From NCBI GenBank assembly GCA_965653565.1, contig CBFHAI010000067.1, positions 1-25,798 of the forward strand: a DNA stretch of 25,798 nucleotides, read 5' to 3'. Position numbers and translations under genes: made by a program. Source of the stretch: JALCLA01 sp965653565. Lineage in GTDB: Bacteria; Pseudomonadota; Gammaproteobacteria; Xanthomonadales; Xanthomonadaceae. Below are positions 17,399-24,352 of this stretch, in pieces. A model generated the notes under the pieces. The model was not told the origin of the DNA. It searched no databases and was given only the letters and a program-made list of their open reading frames with translations. The first letter of the stretch is position 1, and every line of letters starts with the position of its first letter.

Positions 17399-17424
17399 GC
17401 GGCGCAGTCGAAAGGCTGCGCCGC
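17399..17424 (+). other. Hairpin downstream of the giant protease
   Basis: A perfect 9-bp stem GCGGCGCAG / CTGCGCCGC with an 8-base loop lies 23 bases after the stop. There is no T run. It may protect the 3' end of the message ahead of the true terminator at 17459. Confidence 0.45.
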
Positions 17425-17458
17425 GGTGGAAGCCGTCGAATCGTTCGTTGTTTGAGTT

Positions 17459-17486
17459 AAAACGCCGGCCGCAAGCCGGCGTTTTT
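17459..17486 (+). terminator. Rho-independent terminator of the giant protease gene
   Basis: The stem AACGCCGGC / GCCGGCGTT (nine base pairs, extendable by two A-T pairs) has a CGCAA loop and ends in a run of five T residues. The A run on the other side lets it act in both directions. Confidence 0.88.
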
Positions 17487-17539
17487 CATTTGCTGGTGGC
17501 GATCTTTATTCACGCGTCTGCCGGCAGCGCCCTCTCGCC

Positions 17540-17635
17540 GTCGTTCCCACGCAGGCGGGAATCCAGCGACTTCAAAGCCTCGCACGCGCCGCCGCGCTCA
17601 GAATCACCGGATCCTCGCCTGCGCGGGGATGACGG
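17540..17635. repeat. Facing pair of REP-like elements
   Basis: The left element (17540-17570) reads GTCGTTCCCACGCAGGCGGG then AATCCAGCGAC. The right element (17601-17635) is a similar sequence on the minus strand, with GTCATCCCCGCGCAGGCGAG and GATCCGGTGATTC. Together they form a large imperfect inverted repeat between the convergent giant-protease and LysR genes. The same family recurs at 25617 and 25686. Such ATTCCC...GGGAAT elements are common intergenic repeats in Proteobacteria. Confidence 0.75.
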
Positions 17636-17678
17636 AGGGTTTAGGTTTGCTTTCGCACCGCGACGGTCTCGGCGCTGC

Positions 17679-18608
17679 CTAACCAACACTGCCGGCAAAC
17701 CGCTCCGCCAACCGTTCGCGACGGAACGCTTCGGTCACGTGATCGACGAAGGCGCGGGTCTTGGCCGGCAGCAGGGTGCGGTTGGCGTAGTACAGCGAGA
17801 TCGCGCCGATGTCGACGTACCACTTCGGCAGCAGCCGGACCAAAGCGCGCGTCTTGAGTTGCGCCAGCGCGTCGGGCACCACGACGAGCGCGACGCCCAG
17901 GCCCAGCACGGCGGCCTGGCACATCGCGCCCGGATCGTTGACCACGACGGTGGGATTGAGCTCGGCCGGCGCTTCGTCGCCGGCGATGTTGCGCATCGTT
18001 CGCTGCGCGAGGCGTCCGGTGCGGTCCAGGCGCATGACGATGCCGTCGAGCCGCGCCAGCCCGCTCGGATCGATCGGCGCTTTGCGGCCTTTCATGTAGG
18101 ACGGCGACGCCACCGCAATCAGGTGCGCCGGCGCGAGCGGGCGCGCGACGACGCTCGGCGTCAGCTCGAATCCGCCGCCGATCGCGGCGTCGTAATTTTC
18201 CGCGATCAGATCGACCGGCCGATTCTCGAAATGCCATTCGGGACGCAGCCGCGGATAGCGCGCCAGCAAGGCCGGCAGCAGCGGCAGGATGTAGTTGACG
18301 CCGAACGTGACGGGAAGACTGATCTTGAGCACGCCCGCCGGTTCGCCACGATCGGTGGCGGCGTTGGCGATCGCCGCCTGCAGGCCGTCGAGGTTCTTCG
18401 CGATCGCATCGCGGAAGCGTTCGCCGCACTCGGTCAAGGTCAGCTTGCGCGTGCTGCGCTGGAACAAGCGCAGGCCCAGATTGCGCTCCAGTGCCGCGAC
18501 GTTGCGGCTGACCGCGGCGGGCGTCAGCGCCAGGCTGCGCGCCGCGGCGGAGAAGCTTCCCAGCTCCGCGCTGCGCACGAAGGACTCCAGATTGGCCAGC
18601 GTTTCCAT
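17679..18608 (-). CDS. LysR family transcriptional regulator
   Basis: This 309-residue regulator has a typical N-terminal winged helix (residues 1-60: LESFVRSAELGSFSAAARSL, then AVSRNVAALERNLGLRLFQR). A LysR substrate-binding domain follows (about 90-300, starting GVLKISLPVTFGVNYILPLL). The length and layout are standard for the CrgA/DmlR-like branch. It is divergent from the hydrolase gene, with 108 bases between the start codons, so it most likely controls that operon and itself. The inducer cannot be read from sequence. I found no convincing T-N11-A operator in the gap. Confidence 0.93.
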   Translation of the reverse strand: METLANLESFVRSAELGSFSAAARSLALTPAAVSRNVAALERNLGLRLFQRSTRKLTLTECGERFRDAIAKNLDGLQAAIANAATDRGEPAGVLKISLPVTFGVNYILPLLPALLARYPRLRPEWHFENRPVDLIAENYDAAIGGGFELTPSVVARPLAPAHLIAVASPSYMKGRKAPIDPSGLARLDGIVMRLDRTGRLAQRTMRNIAGDEAPAELNPTVVVNDPGAMCQAAVLGLGVALVVVPDALAQLKTRALVRLLPKWYVDIGAISLYYANRTLLPAKTRAFVDHVTEAFRRERLAERFAGSVG

Positions 18609-18716
18609 CGGCCAATCTTAAACATAGGCTTGAAAGTATTTCCATTCATTACCGGCTTATCCGGGCGGCCGGGTTTCGCCATCGTGTCGGCGTCATCCAC
18701 TCACGGAGTCGCCGCA

Positions 18717-19367
18717 ATGCCCAAGTCCCATGCCGGTCTCGATGCCCTGCTCACGCCGCAGAACAGCGTGCTGCTGTTGATCGATCACCAGCCGTTCCAG
18801 TTCGCCAACCTGCACAGCCACGAACCGACGATGATCGTCAACAACGTCATCGGCCTCGCCAAGACCGCAAAAGTGTTCGACGTGCCGACCTTGCTGACGA
18901 CGGTGCTGGAGGATCGCGGCGGCCTGTTGATCAAAGGACTGCAGGACGTATTTCCCGAGCAAAAGCCCATCGACCGTACCTTCATCAACGCCTGGGAAGA
19001 CGCTCGCGTGGTCGACTTCGTCAAGCAGACCGGGCGCAGGAAAGTCGTGATCGCCGCGCTGTGGACCGAGATCTGCCTGGCGATGCCGACGATCCACGCG
19101 CTCGGCGACGGCTACGAGGTTTACATCGTCACCGACGCCTCGGGCGGCGTCACGGCCGAGGCGCACGACATGGCGGTGCGCCGCATGGTGCAGGCCGGTG
19201 CCGTGCCGATGACGTGGATGGCGGTGATGGGCGAATGGCAACGCGATTGGGCGCGCGAAGATACTGCGCGGACCAGCGCCGAAATGCTGCTGCAGCACGG
19301 CGGCGGCACCGGTATCGCCTTCGCCTGGGAACAGCAGCTGCTCAACACGCCGGTGCCACCGCGCTGA
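18717..19367 (+). CDS. Isochorismatase-like cysteine hydrolase (YcaC type)
   Basis: The 216-residue protein has the isochorismatase-like hydrolase fold. Asp23 (LLLIDHQPF) and the nucleophile Cys120 (LWTEICLAMP) are visible, as are the family phrases INAWED and VTDASGGVTAEAHDMA. It resembles the YcaC-type group rather than true isochorismatases, so the substrate is unknown. At the position where many relatives carry the catalytic lysine I see Arg87 (DRTFINAW); several YcaC-like proteins appear to share this. ATG 18717 has GGAG at 18705-18708. The frame runs open far upstream, but that extension is antisense to the LysR gene and is not coding. It is followed after 42 bases by the reductase-like gene. 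Confidence 0.88.
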   Translation: MPKSHAGLDALLTPQNSVLLLIDHQPFQFANLHSHEPTMIVNNVIGLAKTAKVFDVPTLLTTVLEDRGGLLIKGLQDVFPEQKPIDRTFINAWEDARVVDFVKQTGRRKVVIAALWTEICLAMPTIHALGDGYEVYIVTDASGGVTAEAHDMAVRRMVQAGAVPMTWMAVMGEWQRDWAREDTARTSAEMLLQHGGGTGIAFAWEQQLLNTPVPPR

Positions 19368-19409
19368 GCGTCGCGCATTGCCACGCCAGCCTTGCCACGG
19401 AGCAGCAAC

Positions 19410-20009
19410 ATGAGCATCGGCATCATCGGCGCGGGCAATATCGGGTCCGCCATCGCTCGCGCCCTGGCGCGAGCGAACATCGCCGCCGTCATTTCCAACA
19501 ATCACGGCCCGGCTTCGTTGCAGGATCTCGTCGCCGGACTCGGCCCATCGATCACCGCCGGTACGCGCGACGCCGCGGCCAGCGCGGACCTGGTGATCGT
19601 GGCAGTGAACTGGTCGAAGCTGCCCGTCGCGCTGCGCGATCTTCCGTCGTGGAACGGCCGCATCGTCGTCGACGCCAACAATCCGATCGAGGCGCCGCTG
19701 TTCAAACCGGTCGATCTGAAGGGCCGCGTCTCCAGCGACGTGTTCGCCGATTGGGTGCCCGGCGCCCGCGTGGTGAAAGCGTTCAACCACCTGCCGGCGC
19801 CGGTGCTCGCGAGCGACCCGAATGCCGAAGGCGGCCGCCGCGTGCTGTTCTATTGCGGCGACGACGAAGACGCGAAAGCCGACGTCGCCGCACTGATCGA
19901 ACGGCTGGGTTTCTTCGGCATCGATCTGGGTGCGCTGGCGGTCGGCGGCCGATTGGCGCAATTTCCCGGCGGCCCGTTGCCACCGCACAACCTGGTCAAA
20001 TTCGGCTGA
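19410..20009 (+). CDS. NADPH-dependent F420 reductase-like NAD(P)-binding protein
   Basis: The 199-residue Rossmann protein opens with the dinucleotide motif GIIGAGNIGSAIARAL and continues with the features of the COG2085 family (VVDANNPIEAP, KAFNHLPAPVLASDP, GFFGIDLGALAVGGRL). True F420 reduction is unlikely because this lineage is not known to make F420; family members often act as unassigned NADPH oxidoreductases. ATG 19410 follows GGAG at 19399-19402. It probably shares a transcript with the upstream hydrolase under the divergent LysR regulator. Confidence 0.88.
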   Translation: MSIGIIGAGNIGSAIARALARANIAAVISNNHGPASLQDLVAGLGPSITAGTRDAAASADLVIVAVNWSKLPVALRDLPSWNGRIVVDANNPIEAPLFKPVDLKGRVSSDVFADWVPGARVVKAFNHLPAPVLASDPNAEGGRRVLFYCGDDEDAKADVAALIERLGFFGIDLGALAVGGRLAQFPGGPLPPHNLVKFG

Positions 20010-20182
20010 GCCGATCGACGGCTAGCGGTATTCACGCAGAAACTTCGTGCGCCGCGATGTGGGCTGACGAGAGGATGTGGCGCGTTCGAGATAACGCCGG
20101 ATCCGATCGAGTGGAAATTCGTGTTCCTGCAGCGCTTGATGGGGAGGCCCCGCGAAGGAGCGCCCGGTGACACAGAGAAAGC

Positions 20183-20206
20183 GCGCCCGGCGCGAGAGCC
20201 GGGCGC
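20183..20206 (-). terminator. Terminator of the small secreted protein gene
   Basis: The 9-bp stem GCGCCCGGC / GCCGGGCGC with a six-base loop is followed on the minus strand by GCGCTTTCTC. It lies about 20 bases after the stop of the minus-strand gene. The region 20010-20182 holds nothing else I can recognise. Confidence 0.6.
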
Positions 20207-20227
20207 TGAACCGCGATCAGCGGCGGA

Positions 20228-20578
20228 TCATTCGGCGTTCTGACACGCCAGCAAAGCTTCGTCTTCGATCGTCCAGTCGTCCTCGCCGGCGCACAGGGCG
20301 ATCGCGGAGACGACGCATTCGTCGCCGTCTTCGTCGACGATCTTGACGTCGTACGCATCGCAGGGAATCGCGGTGAGCGTGTAGCTGTTGCCCGAGGCGA
20401 TCGCATCTTCACCGAGCTGGTCGGGGCCCCAATCCTGGGTATCGACCGAGCTGATATACAACTTGTGAATGTCCCACGACGAATTGTTGACGATATTGAC
20501 TTGAGCGTCGGTATCGGCCGCGAATACCGGGGCGGCGAACAGGCAGGAGACAGCAAGCAGGGCAGCGAAACGCGACAT
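20228..20578 (-). CDS. Small secreted cysteine-containing protein, function unknown
   Basis: The 116-residue product has a clear signal peptide (MSRFAALLAVSCLFAAPVFA-AD). The mature part is acidic, with four cysteines (PCDAYD, DECVV, LCAGED, ACQNAE) that could form two disulfides. Recognisable phrases are VNNSSWDIHKLYIS, DWGPDQLGEDAI and YDVKIVDEDGDEC, a pattern I associate with hypothetical secreted proteins in Lysobacterales. It suggests a compact beta domain, perhaps calcium-binding through the DEDGDE loop. ATG 20578 is preceded by AAGGA; an ATG nine codons earlier would put polar residues ahead of the signal peptide. A terminator follows. It appears monocistronic. Confidence 0.8.
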   Translation of the reverse strand: MSRFAALLAVSCLFAAPVFAADTDAQVNIVNNSSWDIHKLYISSVDTQDWGPDQLGEDAIASGNSYTLTAIPCDAYDVKIVDEDGDECVVSAIALCAGEDDWTIEDEALLACQNAE

Positions 20579-20638
20579 GGAAGAACATCCTTCGGGCAGC
20601 GCCAATGCGGCGCGAAGCGATTGGAGCGCGAAACCGGC

Positions 20639-20658
20639 GCCGCCACAAGCGTGGCGGC
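20639..20658. other. Hairpin upstream of the small secreted protein gene
   Basis: A perfect 8-bp stem GCCGCCAC / GTGGCGGC with an AAGC loop lies about 60 bases before the start codon of the minus-strand gene. It would be a leader structure if transcription starts further upstream. Otherwise it has no assigned role. Confidence 0.35.
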
Positions 20659-20766
20659 ACCCCGTTGACCATTATTGACGCTCCTCAGGGTCCGGATTCC
20701 GTTGGAGTTAGCGAGCCGTTCAGTCGCCGAGGTTCGGCGCGCGATTCGATGCGCGAGCCGATCCAT

Positions 20767-20795
20767 TCGAAGGCGCGCTAAACCCGCGCCTTCGA
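20767..20795 (-). terminator. Terminator-like hairpin behind the SDR remnant
   Basis: A perfect 11-bp stem (TCGAAGGCGCG / CGCGCCTTCGA) with a seven-base loop sits 12 bases beyond the stop codon of the dehydrogenase remnant on the minus strand. There is no T run. Its position fits the original terminator of that lost gene. Confidence 0.5.
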
Positions 20796-20807
20796 TCCGG
20801 CCCCGGC

Positions 20808-20912
20808 TCAGAAGGCGTGGCCGTTGCGCACCGAGCGGATGATCATTTCGTTCACATCGACATCGACATCGACATCGACATCGACAGGCTGCGGGATCGC
20901 GAACAGCACCGC
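20808..20912 (-). pseudogene. 3' remnant of a short-chain dehydrogenase gene
   Basis: Read on the minus strand, this gives AVLFAIPQPVDVDV, further VD pairs, then NEMIIRSVRNGHAF and a stop at 20808. That is the usual ending of classical SDR oxidoreductases (AVLFAI-QP, then V(D/N)VNEI-IRP). The Rossmann half and the active site are missing. The run of Val-Asp pairs comes from expansion of a 6-bp repeat. The frame stays open upstream, but SDR similarity fades at about 20912, where the AraC remnant begins on the other strand. Confidence 0.65.
20854..20886. repeat. Hexanucleotide microsatellite (ACATCG) x 5.5
   Basis: Five perfect ACATCG units plus ACA lie inside the dehydrogenase remnant, where they encode repeated Asp-Val on the minus strand. 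One or two such pairs would be normal for the family, so the tract looks expanded, probably by slippage after the gene lost function. Confidence 0.9.
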
Positions 20913-21039
20913 GCCGCCTACCGCGTCGGCTATCAGAGCGTGTCGCAGTTCAGCCGCGATCGGCTCACCGCCGATCCGCGATGTGCAGAGCCTGCGTGGG
21001 GTTGCGGCGGCGGTGGATTCGGTGGTGCCACATGACTAG
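20913..21039 (+). pseudogene. 3' remnant of an AraC family regulator, frameshifted
   Basis: One frame encodes AAYRVGYQSVSQFSRD, the signature of the second helix-turn-helix of AraC regulators. The next frame continues with GSPPIRDVQSLRG and reaches a stop at 21037-21039, the usual end of the domain. Between the two halves about five residues (normally like YRRLF) are missing, which fits a small frame-changing deletion. No ligand-binding domain or first helix-turn-helix is present upstream. Confidence 0.65.
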
Positions 21040-21346
21040 CTGCGCGCGCCGCAGCCGCCGACATCTACCGATTCGATTTCTTTGCCGCCGGGTTTCGCTG
21101 AGGCACACCGGAGCGGCTGCGTGAGCGTTCGACGCAGTCGGAGCCGATCAATGGAGCCGGTGAGACGCTTGGCGGTCTCGACTTTCATGCTCGCGAGAAC
21201 CCTGCTCGGAATGGCACCCGGCGGCGACATCGGATATTTCCATGCGGTCGGCGTCAACGACACTTCCGCCCCGTATCCCGACAGCGCAGTGATGCTCGGC
21301 GACAACTGTTTCTTGGGTTCCCAGGAGCAGGGGTATTATCCGCCGC
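21040..21346. other. Unassigned intergenic stretch
   Basis: I see no convincing gene on either strand. Short frames exist but have no family phrases, no good ribosome binding site and no codon preference like the neighbours. A TATTAT hexamer at about 21333-21338 may be the old -10 element of the winged-helix gene that starts at 21347. Confidence 0.4.
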
Positions 21347-21466
21347 ATGCAGGGCACCGCGTTCACCTTCGGCGAGTTTCACATCGACCTCGCACGGCGC
21401 GAACTCAGGCGCGCGGGGGAATTGCTGGCCCCGTCGGTGAAGGTTTTCGACTGCATTGCCGTCTAG
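21347..21466 (+). pseudogene. Truncated OmpR-type winged-helix regulator (5' stub)
   Basis: The 39-codon frame gives a start like TAFTFGEFHIDLARRELRRA, then GELLAPSVKVFDCIAV and a TAG stop. This is the first strand-helix section of a Trans_Reg_C DNA-binding domain, as found in the CadC-like regulators common in Lysobacterales. The recognition helix and everything downstream are absent, and the next gene ends only four bases after the stop. It is therefore a broken gene rather than a small protein. Confidence 0.7.
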
Positions 21467-21469
21467 CAC

Positions 21470-22108
21470 TCACTGCCGTACATAGCGCAAATGCGTGGCG
21501 TGCGTGCCGTCGAAAACGCGGTCGATGCGAAACTGCGGGCCGGGGTCGTGCAGGTTGTCGAAGAGGCGCCGGCCGGCGCCGAACAGCACGGGGGCGAGGG
21601 CGATTTCCATTTCGTCGACGACGCCGAGATTGAGGTATTGCTGGATCACGTCGGCGCCGCCCGAGATGCGGATGTCGCGGTCGCCGGCGGATTGCTTCGC
21701 CTGCGCCAGCGCACTGTGCGGGCCGTCGTTGACGAAGTGGAACGTCGTGCCTCCCGGACGGACCCAGGGCTCGCGCGGCTGGTGGGTGAGGACGTAGACC
21801 GGGGTGTGAAACGGCGCCTCTTCCGGCCACGAGATTTCGCCTTGCTCGAACATTCGCTTGCCCATGATGTTGGCGCCGGTGCGCTGCATCGTGTGGCGAA
21901 CCATGTCGTTGACCGGACCGGTTTCTCCGCCGGGGCCGAACTTGAGCATGTCGCGCAGGTATTGCTGATTGAGCAGCCACGCCATCAGCGCGCCCCATTT
22001 GGCACCCCACGATTTGTATCCGGGATTGCTCCAGTGCTCGATGGCCATGCCGTCGGGCGCCATGTAGCCGTCCAGAGTGAGTGCGATGTTGACGAAGACT
22101 TTGCTCAT
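21470..22108 (-). CDS. Dihydrofolate reductase family protein (RibD C-terminal domain type)
   Basis: The 212-residue protein belongs to the RibD C-terminal/dihydrofolate-reductase-like superfamily. It opens with KVFVNIALTLDGYMA, has the loop TGANIMGKRMFEQGE and the NADPH-site pattern DIRISGGADVIQQYLNLG, and ends with IALAPVLFGAGRRLFD. These are unassigned NADPH oxidoreductases, not the folate enzyme itself. ATG 22108 has GGAG five bases upstream; an in-frame ATG at 22171 would add 21 residues with no family support. It abuts the winged-helix stub at its 3' end. Its promoter is probably in 22109-22170. Confidence 0.87.
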   Translation of the reverse strand: MSKVFVNIALTLDGYMAPDGMAIEHWSNPGYKSWGAKWGALMAWLLNQQYLRDMLKFGPGGETGPVNDMVRHTMQRTGANIMGKRMFEQGEISWPEEAPFHTPVYVLTHQPREPWVRPGGTTFHFVNDGPHSALAQAKQSAGDRDIRISGGADVIQQYLNLGVVDEMEIALAPVLFGAGRRLFDNLHDPGPQFRIDRVFDGTHATHLRYVRQ

Positions 22109-22176
22109 GATTCTCCAATCGACTATCTGGTTGTCGTCCATGCATCGCCCGGGATCAGCATCGCCGCACAAAAGCG

Positions 22177-22199
22177 GCGCGGCGAATCACACGCCGCGC
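22177..22199 (-). terminator. Terminator-like hairpin after ybaL
   Basis: An 8-bp stem GCGCGGCG / CGCCGCGC with a seven-base loop is followed on the minus strand by CGCTTTTGTG. It lies about 95 bases after the ybaL stop and before the reductase-family gene, so it could separate their transcripts. Confidence 0.5.
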
Positions 22200-22294
22200 A
22201 GGGGCGCGGCAAACCTGTCGAGCATCCGGTAATCATTTGCTGGGGGTCGAAACCGACCACGGCATCGATTGTCGGACTCGATCGTCATGGAACG

Positions 22295-23980
22295 CTACCT
22301 GCCATAAGTCTGCAGCACATGCGCGCTCATGCCCGACGCCAGTTCTTCCTCGCCGAGGAAGACCTTCCCTGCATGCTCGTCGGTCAGCAGCGCAGCTTCC
22401 TCCTCATTGTGGCTGCGAACCACGATCGAGATCGCCGGATTGAGCGTGCGAGCCGTCGTGATCATCTGCCGCACATTGAAGGTGTCGGGCACCGCGACGA
22501 CCAGCATGCGGGCCCGCGCCACGTGCGCTTGCACCAGGGCGAGCGGATCGGCGGCGTCGCCCGACACCGCGGCGAATCCCTGTTCGCGCAACTTCTCCAC
22601 GCGCTCGCGGTTCTGCTCGGCAACCACGAATGGAATCGAGTGGCTCGACAACCGATCGGCGATCCGGCGGCCGACGCGTCCGTAACCCACGAGCACCACA
22701 TGGCCCGAGAGGAATCGGGGGTCGGTGCTCATCGGCAGTTCCGACATCGGATCGACCGGCCGCTCCAGGCGCCTGGCCAATGCGGAATGCTCGCGCACCC
22801 AGCGTTGAAATGGCTCCACCGCGGCGAACAACAGCGGGTTCAACGCGATGGAGATCAAGGCGCCGGCCAGGATCAGGCTCTGGCCCTCTACCGGCAGGAT
22901 GCCGAGGCCGATGCCGAGCCCGGCGAGGATGAAGGAAAATTCGCCGATCTGCGCCAGGCTCGCGGACACCGTCAACGCCGTGTTGAGCGGATAGCGCAAC
23001 AGGATCACCAGCGCGGCCGCGGCGATCGTTTTCCCGAGCGTGATGATGCCGACCACCAGCAGCACCTTGATCGGCGCCTCGATCAGCACCCGCGGATCGA
23101 ACAGCATGCCGACGGAAACGAAGAACAGCACGGCGAAGGCATCGCGAAACGGAAGCGACTCTTCCGCTGCGCGATGGCTGTATTCCGATTCGCGCAGAAC
23201 CATTCCGGCGAAAAACGCGCCCAGCGCAAACGACACCCCGAACAGTTTCGCGGCGCCGTACGCGATGCCGACCGCGAGCGCGACGACGCAAAGCGTGAAC
23301 AACTCACGCGAGCCGGTGCTCGTGACCAGCCATAAAAGCCGGGGCAGCAAGCGCCGGCCGGCAGCCAGCATGAGCCCGATGAACGCGGTCACCTTGACCA
23401 GCGTCAGGCCGAGTGCCGACCACACCTCCGAAGCATCCTGTTCAGCGCCGGCCGTCATCAGACCGGCCAGTGGCGGCAGCAGCACCAGCACCAGGACCAT
23501 CGCCAGGTCTTCCACCACCAGCCAACCGACCGCGATGCGGCCGTTCATCGAATCGACGGCGCCACGCGATTCGAGCGCGCGCAACAACACCACGGTCGAG
23601 GCGACCGAAAGGGCCAGGCCGAAGACGATCGCGGCGCTCCAGTCCCAACCCCAACTGCGCGCAACCAGCGCGCCCAGCGCGGTCGCCGCGGCGATCTGCA
23701 ATACCGCGCCGGGAACGGCGACCTTGCGTACCGAGAGCAGGTCGCCCAGAGAAAAGTGCAGGCCGACCCCGAACATCAGCAGCATCACACCGATCTCCGC
23801 GAGCTCGGCGGCGATGGCCGTGTCTGCGACCAGGCCGGGAGTGAAGGGGCCGATCAGGATCCCGGCCACCAGGTAGCCCACCAGCGCCGGAAGTTTCAAC
23901 CGTACTGCCAGGTAGCCGAACACCAGCGCCGCGCCCAGTGCGGTGGCGAGCGTTGTTATCAGGGGTACGGCATGCGGCAT
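22295..23980 (-). CDS. ybaL: YbaL-type cation:proton antiporter (CPA2) with RCK domain
   Basis: The 561-residue inner-membrane protein is almost the length of E. coli YbaL (558 as I recall it). It shares its signature stretches: VGYLVAGILIGPFTPGLVAD, LMFGVGLHFSLGDLL, STVVLLRALESRG, GWLVVEDLAMVL and SFALGAFFAGMVL. About a dozen membrane helices occupy residues 5-395. A cytoplasmic TrkA-N/RCK domain follows (about 425-540) with the nucleotide-binding motif GYGRVGRRIADRL. The protein is expected to exchange K+ or Na+ for protons, gated by a nucleotide or redox signal. The start ATG 23980 has GAGGAG six bases upstream. Confidence 0.94.
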   Translation of the reverse strand: MPHAVPLITTLATALGAALVFGYLAVRLKLPALVGYLVAGILIGPFTPGLVADTAIAAELAEIGVMLLMFGVGLHFSLGDLLSVRKVAVPGAVLQIAAATALGALVARSWGWDWSAAIVFGLALSVASTVVLLRALESRGAVDSMNGRIAVGWLVVEDLAMVLVLVLLPPLAGLMTAGAEQDASEVWSALGLTLVKVTAFIGLMLAAGRRLLPRLLWLVTSTGSRELFTLCVVALAVGIAYGAAKLFGVSFALGAFFAGMVLRESEYSHRAAEESLPFRDAFAVLFFVSVGMLFDPRVLIEAPIKVLLVVGIITLGKTIAAAALVILLRYPLNTALTVSASLAQIGEFSFILAGLGIGLGILPVEGQSLILAGALISIALNPLLFAAVEPFQRWVREHSALARRLERPVDPMSELPMSTDPRFLSGHVVLVGYGRVGRRIADRLSSHSIPFVVAEQNRERVEKLREQGFAAVSGDAADPLALVQAHVARARMLVVAVPDTFNVRQMITTARTLNPAISIVVRSHNEEEAALLTDEHAGKVFLGEEELASGMSAHVLQTYGR

Positions 23981-24352
23981 GTCGGCTCCTCGGTCGGTTG
24001 AAGAGTGGTCTGCAGCCCGAAGGGTCGGACATCGGGCTCGCTCAGAGTAACCGCGGCCTGGCCGCGGTTCGCCTGCAGCGCAGACGCGTGAGATTCAGAA
24101 ACTATAACGGCGCGTCGCGTTGTTTCCTCCGCGGATTTGGTCCGCGGATTTGGGCGCCGATCGAACATCGCTTCAGCTGCGTGCCGGGCGGGAGGTCGAA
24201 GGGCGTCCGACCGTCGCGTGATGCAGGTGCGCGAAAAGGCTATCACGCGAAAGCCTGATGCCGACTTTGTCATGCTCGTTGCGCCGCCTCCGCAACTCGG
24301 AGTGCGCGCGTAACATGAGCACCCTTCCCAACGCACGATCCGGGGCTCCGGC
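23981..24352. other. Intergenic region between divergent ybaL and the M23 peptidase gene
   Basis: No gene is supported here; long antisense frames exist only because of high GC. It holds a perfect 8-bp hairpin AACCGCGG / CCGCGGTT (24049-24069). It also has a tandem 13-bp duplication, TCCGCGGATTTGG, at 24128-24140 and 24141-24153. The divergent promoters must lie here, but I cannot place them with confidence. Confidence 0.45.

Noticed and set aside
17397..18716. N-terminal extension of the YcaC-like hydrolase frame by 440 codons
   Set aside because: The extension runs through a terminator, REP-like elements and antisense to LysR. The family begins at ATG 18717, which has a ribosome binding site.
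18609..18716. LysR operator in the divergent gap
   Set aside because: GAAAGTATTTC at 18632-18642 is a weak palindrome and no T-N11-A site with dyad symmetry was found, so no operator is annotated.
21491..23335. 614-codon plus-strand frame across the reductase-family and ybaL genes
   Set aside because: It crosses two well-supported minus-strand genes and an intergenic gap, with no family similarity.
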